Assembly (NCBI GenBank): GCA_938042265.1
Contig: CALIRN010000059.1
Location: forward strand, 1 to 11,006
DNA: 11,006 bases
Direction: 5' to 3'
Source: an uncultured Eubacteriaceae bacterium
Lineage (GTDB): Bacteria > Bacillota > Clostridia > Lachnospirales > CAG-274
The position numbers and the translations under genes are program-made. Below are positions 1-6,921 of this stretch, piece by piece. Each line of letters opens with the position of its first letter. Position 1 is the first letter of the stretch. The notes beneath the pieces were generated by a model, which was given only the letters and a program-made list of their open reading frames with translations, was not told the DNA's origin and did no database searches.

Positions 1-495
1 ATGCTTTCGGCTACCCTTACGGGACTTATTATATCTCATTATGAGGAGGCGTTTTCTGCTATCCCCATACTTGTGGCATTTGTGCCCATGCTTATGGATA
101 CAGGCGGTAACTGCGGCTCTCAAAGCTCTACAATGATAATACGCGGTCTTGCCCTTGATGAAATTAAGTTTAAGGACTTTTTCAGAGTATTGTTTAAGGA
201 AATCGGCATAAGTGCTGTTGTAGGTATAATTCTTGTACTTATTAACAGCATACGTATTATGATAATGTACCGCAACAATACGGATTGCCCTGCACTTTCA
301 CTTGCCTTAGTGGTAGGTCTTACACTTCAGCTTACAATAACATTATCAAAGGCAATGGGCTGTATACTGCCAATGGCTGCAAAAAAGCTCCGCCTTGACC
401 CTGCAATTATGGCTGCCCCTCTTATTACAACCATTGTGGATACCTGCTCGGTATTTATATTCTTTAAAATAGCAATGCTGATACTCCATTTATAA
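1..495 (+). CDS. mgtE: MgtE-type magnesium transporter, C-terminal membrane domain (5' truncated)
   Basis: This is the C-terminal part of an MgtE-family Mg2+ channel/transporter of the cytoplasmic membrane. About 164 residues are visible. They hold the signature PMLMDTGGNCGSQSS (about residues 29-43) and the last membrane helices. The final helix carries TTIVDTCSVFIFF, whose Asp (residue 147) matches the conserved pore Asp of the family. MgtE proteins are usually about 450 residues with cytosolic N and CBS domains, so most of the gene lies to the left of the window. The ATG at base 1 is probably an internal methionine and not the start. A strong terminator follows the stop codon, so the transcription unit ends here. 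The family assignment is clear; the regulatory N-terminal part cannot be judged from this window. Confidence 0.93.
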   Translation: MLSATLTGLIISHYEEAFSAIPILVAFVPMLMDTGGNCGSQSSTMIIRGLALDEIKFKDFFRVLFKEIGISAVVGIILVLINSIRIMIMYRNNTDCPALSLALVVGLTLQLTITLSKAMGCILPMAAKKLRLDPAIMAAPLITTIVDTCSVFIFFKIAMLILHL

Positions 496-522
496 GATTA
501 TACCGTATATTCGATCTCCCTC

Positions 523-549
523 AATCTCCCTGTAAAAGGGAGATTTTTT
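523..549 (+). terminator. Rho-independent terminator after mgtE
   Basis: A 9-bp perfect stem (AATCTCCCT at 523-531 with AGGGAGATT at 537-545) closes a 5-base loop and runs into a T tract (544-549). It starts 27 bases after the mgtE stop codon. Confidence 0.9.
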
Positions 550-687
550 ATCGACGAAAATATTAAAAATCAATCTCCATATAATTATTATTTATTCAAA
601 TTTTACATATCTATCTGCCTATTTTGTTTAATTTAGTCAACAAACTTATACAAAATACCCAAAATATTTTATTGTTTATTTTGTCCA

Positions 688-716
688 TTGTAAATATTAA
701 ATTAAGTCACTATAAT
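688..716 (+). promoter_or_regulatory. Putative sigma-A promoter of the pectate lyase gene
   Basis: The -35-like TTGTAA (688-693) is separated by 17 bases from a perfect TATAAT (711-716). Transcription would start near 723, giving a leader of about 50 bases before the start codon at 772. The surrounding 550-771 interval is very AT-rich, which suits a promoter region. I saw no convincing operator; a weak 6-bp inverted repeat TTTGTT/AACAAA (623-644) lies upstream. Confidence 0.65.
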
Positions 717-756
717 GTACTTTGTTATTACAAGTTATACGTACAAGTTATCAAAA

Positions 757-774
757 AGGAGGTTTTATGTAATG
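757..774 (+). promoter_or_regulatory. Ribosome binding site with an ATG-TAA start-stop just ahead of the real start
   Basis: AGGAGG (757-762) lies 9 bases before the ATG at 772, which I take as the start because a signal peptide follows directly. The sequence between is TTTTATGTAATG. It contains another ATG (767-769) followed at once by TAA (770-772), and that stop shares its last base with the real start codon. The first ATG is only 4 bases from the Shine-Dalgarno, so it is probably poorly used. Starting at the in-frame ATG at 715 would place 19 extra polar residues before the signal peptide and would overlap the -10 box. Confidence 0.6.
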
Positions 775-3294
775 ACAAGTCCCCTGAACAAAGTTTTATC
801 CTGGCTGCTTTGCCTGACAATGATAATATCATCTGTCTGCGCAATGTGTGTCAGTACAACGGCTGCCGGTCTTACTCCCGAGAGCGGCAACATCTACTAT
901 ATTAAAAACAAAAACAGCGGTATGTATCTTACCGTACAAAACGACTCCGCTTCAAACGGAGCAAAGGTAATACAATCTACAGGTACAGGCTCTCTCGGTC
1001 AGCTCTGGATACTTGAAAAAAACAGCAGTACGGGTAGCTACAGACTTCACCCCGCAACCGATATGACAGGCGGTATTTCCCTTGATGTTGCGGGCGGCTC
1101 CAGCTCAAACGGAACTGCAATCCAAATTTACGGAAACAACTCTCAGTCAGCTCAAAATTTTGCATTTACAGCCTCCGGTGACGGTTATGCAATCACTACC
1201 GAATCCAGCTCACACAAATCCTGTCTTGATGTTTCAGGTGCAAGCAAAAGTTCGGGAGCTGCGGTTATTCAATATACAAATAAGGGCTCTGCAAACCAGA
1301 TTTGGTATTTTGAGCAGGCTCAGTGGCCAAGCTCAAGCAGTTCTTCAGGCTCAAGCTCAAGCAGTTCTTCAGGCTCAAGCTCAAGCAGCAGCTCAACATC
1401 TAATCTAATATCAGACGGCTGGTACTACATCAAAAACGTAAACAGCCAGAAGTATGTTGAGGTTGCAAATGCCAACGACAGCAACGGCGCCAATGTTCAG
1501 CAGTATCAGGGCAACGGCAACGCTTGTCAGAAATGGTATGTAACCAACAAAGGCAACAACTATATTACACTTAAAAACGGTATGTCAGGCGGCAGAATGC
1601 TTGACGTTGTAAACGGCTCAAATACGGACGGTGCCAATATCCAGATTTATCAGGCAAACAACCTTGATCCACAAACCTTTAAGGTTAAACAGGTTTCCAG
1701 CGGCAAGTATGCACTGCTTACAAAGTGCAGCAACGAAACCAAGGCAGTTGACGTTTACGGTTGGTCCACAGCAAACGGTGGCAATATCAACCAATGGACA
1801 TACAACGGCGGCGCCTGCCAGCAGTTCCAGTTTGAGGCTGTAGGCGGCTCTTCAAACAGCACCACTAGCACCACTAGCACCACTACCTCAAACTCGGACA
1901 AAATTGATTCCAGCGGCTACCCAACACAGCTTATGACCTTTGTAAGCACCTCTGACGGCTGCTATGTAACAGGCGGCAGCTCAAATAACTCCTCTGTCAA
2001 CTCAAACGGAACAGCTCAAACAGCTAACCGTTGGAAAATAAGCAAGGTCGGCTCTGACAGCTACCGTATTATAAATGCGGCAACAGGCTATGCCTTAGCT
2101 CCACAAAACCACAGCGCGGCTGATGGCACGGCAGTTGTTACAACAGGTATTGCATCAAACAATGCACAGTACTGGAAAATTGTTTCCGTAAAGACAGATA
2201 AGTATTCAAACGCATTTAATTATAAGATTGTTAACTATGCAAACACAAGCCTTGCACTTACACTTTCAGGCAGCAGCTATAAGCTTTCATCCTATTCGGG
2301 CTCATCAAATCAGTGCTTCCGCTTCAATTCCTACGGTATTGAGGGCTTCGGCGGCTACTGCAAGGATATGAGCGGCAATGAAAAGGCTTCAACCATAGGC
2401 GGCGTCCTTGGTGATGTTGTAACTGTATCAAGCGTTTCACAGCTTCAGAGCTACGCTTCAGGCTCAACACCTTATACAATAGTAATTACAGGCGATATTT
2501 CCGCTACTTCACTTACAAAGGTAAACGTTGGCAAAAACAAGACCTTTATTGGCTCTTACTCAAACAACAGCCTTACAAATATTCATTTCCGCAACGTTTC
2601 ATCTTCGGGAAATAATATTTATAAGAATATTACCTTTAAGCACTACGACTCTATTAACGAAAACGATGATATACAAATGTATATCTCTGACGGCAGCAAC
2701 TTCTGGATTGATCATTGTACCTTCCAGGGTCACGACCTTACATCAAATGCATCACTGCACGAAACAGATGTTGACAAGTTTATGTATGTAGGTCTTAAGG
2801 CAGATTATGTTTCCGTAACGGGCTGTGTATTCAAGGGTCACAAGTACGGTCTTATCCTAGGCTATCCACAGGAGGACGGTGCAGGTACATACAGCGGTTA
2901 CCCACGTATGACAATATGCAACAACTACTTCTATAATGTACTTACCCGTGCACCGGGACTTATGCGTTATGGCTACTTCCACTGCTACAACAACTTTGTA
3001 TATGACTTTAACTTAGGCTATACACCATATACAGGCTGTAACGTATATTCCGAAAAGAACTACTTTGATGCGGGCTCTCACAAGGGTGCAGTTGTAGACG
3101 ATAAGGGTGTAGGCGGTTTTACAGACAGCGGCTCAACCTTATCCTCATCAGTATCAAGCCTTAAAACAGGCTCAACCTCATGGAGACCGTCAAGTAACTA
3201 CAGCTACTCAACACGTTCTGCCTCCGATGCAAAGGCATGGTGCCAGAAATATACGGGAGCACAGTCTTCATCAATAATCTATGCTATAGATTAA
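772..3294 (+). CDS. Secreted PL1-family pectate lyase with three N-terminal ricin-B/CBM13-like domains
   Basis: Predicted extracellular enzyme of 840 residues that cleaves pectate (polygalacturonan) by beta-elimination. A signal peptide (about residues 1-32, basic start, hydrophobic core, end near STTAA) is followed by a ricin-type beta-trefoil domain (about 40-182), a Ser/Gly linker (187-210), a second ricin domain (about 215-356), a Ser/Thr linker (358-377), a third more divergent trefoil-like domain (about 387-517) and a C-terminal parallel beta-helix PL1 domain (about 518-840). PL1 marks are WIDHC (645-649), an acidic segment ETDVDK (664-669) in the Ca2+-binding position, and RAPGLMRYG (726-734) with R726 as likely catalytic base. 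The arginines R726 and R732 are one residue farther apart than in the classical R-x-P-R-x-R motif. No dockerin or SLH domain is visible, so the product is probably released, and the lectin domains would tether it to plant polysaccharide. It has its own promoter and terminator. Confidence 0.9.
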   Translation: MTSPLNKVLSWLLCLTMIISSVCAMCVSTTAAGLTPESGNIYYIKNKNSGMYLTVQNDSASNGAKVIQSTGTGSLGQLWILEKNSSTGSYRLHPATDMTGGISLDVAGGSSSNGTAIQIYGNNSQSAQNFAFTASGDGYAITTESSSHKSCLDVSGASKSSGAAVIQYTNKGSANQIWYFEQAQWPSSSSSSGSSSSSSSGSSSSSSSTSNLISDGWYYIKNVNSQKYVEVANANDSNGANVQQYQGNGNACQKWYVTNKGNNYITLKNGMSGGRMLDVVNGSNTDGANIQIYQANNLDPQTFKVKQVSSGKYALLTKCSNETKAVDVYGWSTANGGNINQWTYNGGACQQFQFEAVGGSSNSTTSTTSTTTSNSDKIDSSGYPTQLMTFVSTSDGCYVTGGSSNNSSVNSNGTAQTANRWKISKVGSDSYRIINAATGYALAPQNHSAADGTAVVTTGIASNNAQYWKIVSVKTDKYSNAFNYKIVNYANTSLALTLSGSSYKLSSYSGSSNQCFRFNSYGIEGFGGYCKDMSGNEKASTIGGVLGDVVTVSSVSQLQSYASGSTPYTIVITGDISATSLTKVNVGKNKTFIGSYSNNSLTNIHFRNVSSSGNNIYKNITFKHYDSINENDDIQMYISDGSNFWIDHCTFQGHDLTSNASLHETDVDKFMYVGLKADYVSVTGCVFKGHKYGLILGYPQEDGAGTYSGYPRMTICNNYFYNVLTRAPGLMRYGYFHCYNNFVYDFNLGYTPYTGCNVYSEKNYFDAGSHKGAVVDDKGVGGFTDSGSTLSSSVSSLKTGSTSWRPSSNYSYSTRSASDAKAWCQKYTGAQSSSIIYAID
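1330..1388 (+). repeat. 24-base tandem repeat encoding the Ser/Gly linker
   Basis: Two perfect 24-base copies (1330-1353 and 1354-1377) and the first 11 bases of a third (1378-1388) encode a serine-rich linker between the first two lectin domains. The identical copies at DNA level suggest recent slippage or unequal crossing-over and predict length variation between strains. Confidence 0.9.
1858..1884 (+). repeat. 9-base tandem repeat encoding the Ser-Thr-Thr linker
   Basis: Three perfect copies of AGCACCACT encode STT-STT-STT in the linker between the second and third lectin-like domains of the pectate lyase. Thr/Ser linkers of this type are common in secreted glycosidases and lyases. Confidence 0.88.
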
Positions 3295-3312
3295 TCATAT
3301 TACCCTCCTCTT

Positions 3313-3346
3313 GGACGCCCGTTTCCCCCGGGCGTCCTATTTTTAT
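3313..3346 (+). terminator. Rho-independent terminator after the pectate lyase gene
   Basis: The GC-rich stem GGACGCCC (3313-3320) pairs perfectly with GGGCGTCC (3330-3337) around a 9-base loop and is followed by TATTTTTATT. It begins 18 bases after the stop codon and separates this gene from the operon downstream. Confidence 0.92.
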
Positions 3347-3366
3347 TATGTTTTAAATATTCTCTA

Positions 3367-3395
3367 ATGACTTTCTAATTTACATCGCATATAAT
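3367..3395 (+). promoter_or_regulatory. Putative sigma-A promoter of the VTC-DUF4956-CotH operon
   Basis: ATGACT (3367-3372) lies 17 bases before a perfect TATAAT (3390-3395). A start of transcription near 3402 would give a leader of under 30 bases. It is the only good promoter match between the upstream terminator and the operon. Confidence 0.65.
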
Positions 3396-3428
3396 AGCCT
3401 CACAAACAACAAACAAGAGGTGATTAAT

Positions 3429-4160
3429 ATGGCAATAGAGGTTTTTAACCGATACGAAACAAAATATTTAATAGATACAAAAACATATGGCATACTTGTA
3501 AATGAGCTTTCAAAGCGTATGGAGCCTGACAGCTACAGCAACGGCAGCAAATTTTATACAATATGCAATATTTACTACGATACCCTCGATAATCGTCTTA
3601 TAAAGGACTCTCTCTCCAAACCGGTTTATAAGGAAAAGCTTAGGCTCAGGAGCTACGGCGTGCCTGACAAATCCGGACAGGTTTATCTGGAAATCAAAAA
3701 GAAGTATAACGGCATTGTAAATAAAAGGCGCTGTTCTCTTACAATCAGCGAGGCTAATACGCTTATCGGCAACCACATTTATCCCCAGCTTAAAAGTCAT
3801 ATGAATGAACAGGTGCTTAACGAAATATATTACTTTACAAATGCATATAAGGTAAGCCCCAAGGTATACATAGCCTACGACAGACGGGCATACTTCGGCA
3901 TAGAGGATAAGGATTTAAGAATAACCTTTGATACCAACATACGCACAAGGCGTTATAATGTGGCACTGGAAAAGGGCGACTACGGTGCACCCCTGCTTGG
4001 CAGCGGCGTATGGCTTATGGAAATAAAATGTTCGGAAGCCCTGCCCTTATGGCTTACGGAAATATTATCCCAAAACCATATATACAAAACTTCATTTTCA
4101 AAATACGGTACAGAGTACTGTCAATTTTTAAGACAAACGGAGGAGCTGAACTATGCATAA
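3429..4160 (+). CDS. Polyphosphate polymerase (VTC/CYTH-fold) domain protein
   Basis: Soluble protein of 243 residues with the tunnel-fold VTC domain, related to the catalytic domain of yeast Vtc4, which makes polyphosphate from ATP. Visible hallmarks are YETKY (9-13), IYYDT, the basic strand K70-L-R72-L-R74, LEIKKK (87-92), YDRRAYFG, TFD, LMEIK with E198 and K200, and the C-terminal SFSKYG with K225. These correspond to the Arg/Lys/Glu set that lines the tunnel and binds triphosphate. No SPX domain or membrane segment is present. I chose ATG 3429 because AAGAGGTGAT (3415-3424) is a strong Shine-Dalgarno match; a GTG at 3420 is in frame but lies inside it. The gene overlaps the next by 8 bases, so translation is probably coupled. 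Polymerase activity is inferred from the family and not shown for this protein. Confidence 0.88.
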   Translation: MAIEVFNRYETKYLIDTKTYGILVNELSKRMEPDSYSNGSKFYTICNIYYDTLDNRLIKDSLSKPVYKEKLRLRSYGVPDKSGQVYLEIKKKYNGIVNKRRCSLTISEANTLIGNHIYPQLKSHMNEQVLNEIYYFTNAYKVSPKVYIAYDRRAYFGIEDKDLRITFDTNIRTRRYNVALEKGDYGAPLLGSGVWLMEIKCSEALPLWLTEILSQNHIYKTSFSKYGTEYCQFLRQTEELNYA

Positions 4161-4839
4161 CGTATTTAATTTATTTACAGGCTCACTGACAGCAGTTTCA
4201 ATAAGTGAGGCACTTTTAACAATATTGTTAACCGTAATACTTGGTATGGCAATAAGTATTACCTACAAACTGACAACAGAGGCAGCCGACTATTCGGAAA
4301 ACTTTTTTCTTACATTGATATTAGTCCCTGCAGTTATATCAGTAATTATACTGCTTATAGGCAGCAACGTGGCAAGAGCCTTCAGCCTTGCTGGAGCCTT
4401 TTCAATAATCCGCTTTAGGAGTGCTCCCGGTAATCCAAAAGATATAACCTACGTGCTCTTTTCAATGGCAGCAGGACTTGCCTGCGGCACAGGAGGCTAT
4501 ATTTATGCATTGTTATTTACCTTTATACTTTGCGTGCTGATGATTATTTTTTACAGCATAAATCTGGGCAAAGCAAAGCAAAATCAATATATACTTAAAA
4601 TCACCATACCTGAAAATCTTAATTTCAAAGGTGCATTTGATGATATTTTAAAGGAACATACCAAACATTTTAAGCTTAAAAAAATCAAAACCGCCGATAT
4701 GGGCAGTGTTTTTGAGCTGACCTACAGCCTTTCTATGACAGAAAACGCCAATATTAAGGAGCTTATGGACAGCATCCGCTGCAGAAACGGAAACCTTACA
4801 GTGCTTTTATCGCTTGACGCAGGCACTAGGGAATTTTAA
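4153..4839 (+). CDS. DUF4956 family membrane protein
   Basis: Integral membrane protein of 228 residues. Hydrophobic segments are seen at about 15-37, 48-68 and 98-138 (long enough for two helices). They are followed by a soluble C-terminal part of about 85 residues with an alpha/beta look. The conserved family element AGAFSIIRFRSAPGNP (RFR at 87-89) sits between the second and third segments. The function of DUF4956 is not known. Its genes commonly lie beside VTC-domain and CotH genes, as here. The start is ATG 4153, preceded by GGAGG (4139-4143), and it overlaps the stop of the VTC gene (ATGCATAA). I infer that it is the membrane partner of the VTC protein; a role in moving or anchoring the polymer is a hypothesis. 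Confidence 0.85.
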   Translation: MHNVFNLFTGSLTAVSISEALLTILLTVILGMAISITYKLTTEAADYSENFFLTLILVPAVISVIILLIGSNVARAFSLAGAFSIIRFRSAPGNPKDITYVLFSMAAGLACGTGGYIYALLFTFILCVLMIIFYSINLGKAKQNQYILKITIPENLNFKGAFDDILKEHTKHFKLKKIKTADMGSVFELTYSLSMTENANIKELMDSIRCRNGNLTVLLSLDAGTREF

Positions 4840-4852
4840 GGAGGTTTTAATA

Positions 4853-6445
4853 ATGAAAAGAGCAATTTCTTTACTGCTTACAACCGTAATTTTATTCACT
4901 ACAGGCTGCACCTCCAATGTAGCAGCTACCAAAAGGGAAGACACAGCGACCACATCTGCTTCAGCTACTGCAAATACGGGTTATAACAAGTATTTTCAGG
5001 GCGACAAAATAATTGATATAAAAATTAATCTGCCTCAGGAGGATTATCAGGATATGCTTGATAACGCAGAGGATGAACAGTATAAATCCGCCGATATTAA
5101 CTTTGACGGCACTGTAGTTGAAAATGTGGGGTTCCGCACAAAGGGCAACCTTACACTTCGCTCGGTAGCCTCAGCCTCTACCGATTCAGACCGTTACAGC
5201 TTCCGAATTAAACTTGACAAGTACGTTGACGGTCAAAGCCTTGATGGTCTTGATGAGTTTGTAATCAACAATATGTACTCTGATTCCTCCTATCTTCGGG
5301 AATATCTAAGCTATGAGGCTTTACGCTCAATAGGAATAGACACACCACAATGTGTATTTGCAAACATTTATATAAATGATGAGCTTAAGGGCTTATACCT
5401 TTGTATAGAAGCAATAGATGACAGTTATATTGAAAGGGTATTTTTAAACACAGACGGCAATCTGTATAAGGCAGAAATGGGCAGTAGCCTTGTTTATAGG
5501 GAAAATGACAGCTATGACAGCCTTGAACTTAAAATGGGTACTGACACAGAAAAAACAGGCTTAAAAAATATGATAAGCATCCTTAACTCCATTGAAAACG
5601 GAAACAAAGGCAGCATTGAAGATGTGCTTGATGTAGATTCTGCACTTAAATATATAGCTTTTAATTATGTATTTTCCAACTATGACAGTTATCAGGGACA
5701 CAACAGACAAAACTATTACCTATACGAAAATAACGGTGTTTTCAGCGTAATTCCATGGGATTTTAATATGTCCTTTGGCGGCAGTACAGACAGAAGCACA
5801 GGCACTTTGGATATGCCTGTTGATAGCTCCGACACAAACAGCTATCCATTGGTGACAAAGCTGTTATCCGTTGAGGAATATAAGGAGAAATATTACAACT
5901 ACGTAAAAGAGCTCATTGAATACTGCAATACAGCAGAAGACAGGATAAGTACTCTTAAAAAGCTTATTTACGATGCAGTAGAGGCTGACCCAACAAAATT
6001 CTGCACCACAGAGGATTTTGAAAAGGCAACCACATATTCCGAAACGGAAAATGCCAATGAAGGCAACGGCAATAACCGCGCTCCTTCCGAGCGACCTGAT
6101 GACAATATGCAAAGCCCTCCCAAAAACTCAGACGAAAATATGACAGCCCCTCCTAAAAACGGCGATGAAAAAATGCCTGTCCCTCAGGAAAATGGTCAAG
6201 ATAGTATACCTGTCCCTCCCGACAGTGAGGAAAACCGTGGCAATGGCAGACCTGACCGCCCCGGTGGTACTGATGGAACTGATGGAAACAGACAGACACC
6301 CCCTAAAGACTTTGAAAGCGATAAAGACAACAGCGGTCATAACGGGCAGGGCGTAAAAAGTATGATGCACAACAATTCAAGCTCTATTGTTAATTTTATA
6401 CGAAACAGAATTGATACTGTAAATGCCGAGCTGAGCAAAATCTGA
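4853..6445 (+). CDS. CotH-like protein kinase, lipoprotein
   Basis: Protein of 530 residues. The N terminus MKRAISLLLTTVILFTTGC has a lipobox-like TTGC, so it is predicted to be exported and lipid-anchored at Cys19. A CotH domain follows (about 45-520). CotH proteins are atypical protein kinases, first known for phosphorylating spore-coat proteins. Visible kinase elements are VGFRTKGN (92-99), the Lys in YSFRIKLDKY (K120), a GLYLCIEAID segment, NYDSYQGHNRQNYYLY with D278 and N284 in the catalytic loop, and PWDFNMSFGG with D303 as metal ligand. Just before the last helix (SIVNFIRNRIDTVNAEL) there is a Pro/Asp/Asn-rich insertion of about 100 residues with four 11-residue repeats. The start is ATG 4853, 8 bases after AAGGAGG (4838-4844); an upstream in-frame TTG at 4814 is rejected because it would bury the signal sequence. 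The gene begins 13 bases after the DUF4956 gene. The substrate is unknown; surface or secreted proteins are the likely targets. Confidence 0.9.
   Translation: MKRAISLLLTTVILFTTGCTSNVAATKREDTATTSASATANTGYNKYFQGDKIIDIKINLPQEDYQDMLDNAEDEQYKSADINFDGTVVENVGFRTKGNLTLRSVASASTDSDRYSFRIKLDKYVDGQSLDGLDEFVINNMYSDSSYLREYLSYEALRSIGIDTPQCVFANIYINDELKGLYLCIEAIDDSYIERVFLNTDGNLYKAEMGSSLVYRENDSYDSLELKMGTDTEKTGLKNMISILNSIENGNKGSIEDVLDVDSALKYIAFNYVFSNYDSYQGHNRQNYYLYENNGVFSVIPWDFNMSFGGSTDRSTGTLDMPVDSSDTNSYPLVTKLLSVEEYKEKYYNYVKELIEYCNTAEDRISTLKKLIYDAVEADPTKFCTTEDFEKATTYSETENANEGNGNNRAPSERPDDNMQSPPKNSDENMTAPPKNGDEKMPVPQENGQDSIPVPPDSEENRGNGRPDRPGGTDGTDGNRQTPPKDFESDKDNSGHNGQGVKSMMHNNSSSIVNFIRNRIDTVNAELSKI
6098..6229 (+). 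repeat. Four 11-residue (33-base) degenerate repeats inside the CotH gene
   Basis: Residues 416-459 divide into DDNMQSPPKNS, DENMTAPPKNG, DEKMPVPQENG and QDSIPVPPDSE. The consensus is D-[DE]-x-M-x-x-P-P-x-N-[GS]. The codons diverge between copies, so this is an older expansion than the linker repeats of the pectate lyase. A second small repeat (GTDGTDG) follows. Confidence 0.85.
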
Positions 6446-6484
6446 AAAAGGTTATAATAAATCCACCCTCTTTATAACATACAG

Positions 6485-6499
6485 AAAAAGGACTACGGA
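6485..6499 (+). repeat. Left arm of a 15-bp inverted repeat bracketing the debris region
   Basis: AAAAAGGACTACGGA here matches the reverse complement of 7035-7049 (AAAAAGGACTATGGA) at 14 of 15 bases. The two arms lie about 535 bases apart, just outside the remnants described between them. Confidence 0.6.
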
Positions 6500-6576
6500 A
6501 AGTTTTGAATAGCCCCCAAAAAAATTATGAGACCGTTTCAAGTTTTGTGTAAACGTTAATAACTGATATATTTAAT

Positions 6577-6613
6577 AACAAGGATAGAACAAGGAAAATG
6601 TTCTATCCTTGTT
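6577..6613. terminator. Perfect 15-bp hairpin, possible bidirectional terminator
   Basis: AACAAGGATAGAACA (6577-6591) pairs without mismatch with TGTTCTATCCTTGTT (6599-6613) around a 7-base loop. It is the first strong hairpin after the CotH stop codon, 131 bases downstream, and lies between convergent genes. The T tract is poor (TTGTTTATAG on plus), so its role as terminator is uncertain. It could equally be part of an inserted element. Confidence 0.5.
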
Positions 6614-6698
6614 TATAGTATATAGCTAAATTTTATATTGTCAATGTACTAATTTAATACAGCATTTATTCGTTATTCGAAATATATTACAAACTGTG

Positions 6699-6921
6699 CT
6701 AGTATTTTTCCCCAATGACGGTTATCTGTAAAGATTTTGCATTGATTAGCGTTTCTTTTTTACATTTCGGGCAAGTAAAGTGGGAAATTTCTCAATTCTG
6801 TATCTTCCCTTATCATAGTTTGGTTTTTATTCCCACAAACAGAATAACATATCCAATCTACTTGCAATAATCCTTCCTCCCTTTCATACAGTATACAACA
6901 TAACATAACTTCCATCATCAT
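6699..6921 (-). pseudogene. Frameshifted cysteine-rich KTR-type small protein
   Basis: Reading from ATG 6921 (or TTG 6867, which follows GGGAGGAAGG) the minus strand encodes QVDWICYSVCGNKNQTM, then IREDTELRNFPLY. The frame then slips by one base at about 6774-6773, and translation continues in the next frame as CPKCKKETLINAKSLQITVI and ends at TAG 6699. Joined, this matches the small zinc-ribbon-like cysteine-rich KTR family (two Cys pairs, an NKTR-like motif, IREDTELKNFPLYCPKC and ETLIN). In the unshifted frame the protein stops right after LYLPEM. Two further departures are a first Cys pair spaced C-x3-C instead of C-x2-C and NKNQ in place of NKTR. The family is usually met beside conjugative-transposon cargo in gut Firmicutes, so this is taken as a relic of such DNA. 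A sequencing error could also cause the single-base shift. Confidence 0.8.

Noticed and set aside
1..3. ATG at base 1 as the true start of the magnesium transporter
   Set aside because: MgtE proteins have long N-terminal domains and earlier helices; the window simply begins inside the gene.
624..905. Open frame of 93 codons on plus overlapping the pectate lyase start
   Set aside because: It overlaps the promoter, leader and signal peptide region of the lyase in another frame, has no ribosome site, and its sequence resembles no family.
4814..4852. TTG start for the CotH gene inside the DUF4956 gene
   Set aside because: AAGGAGG and ATG 4853 give a proper signal peptide with a lipobox; the upstream start would put 13 residues before it.
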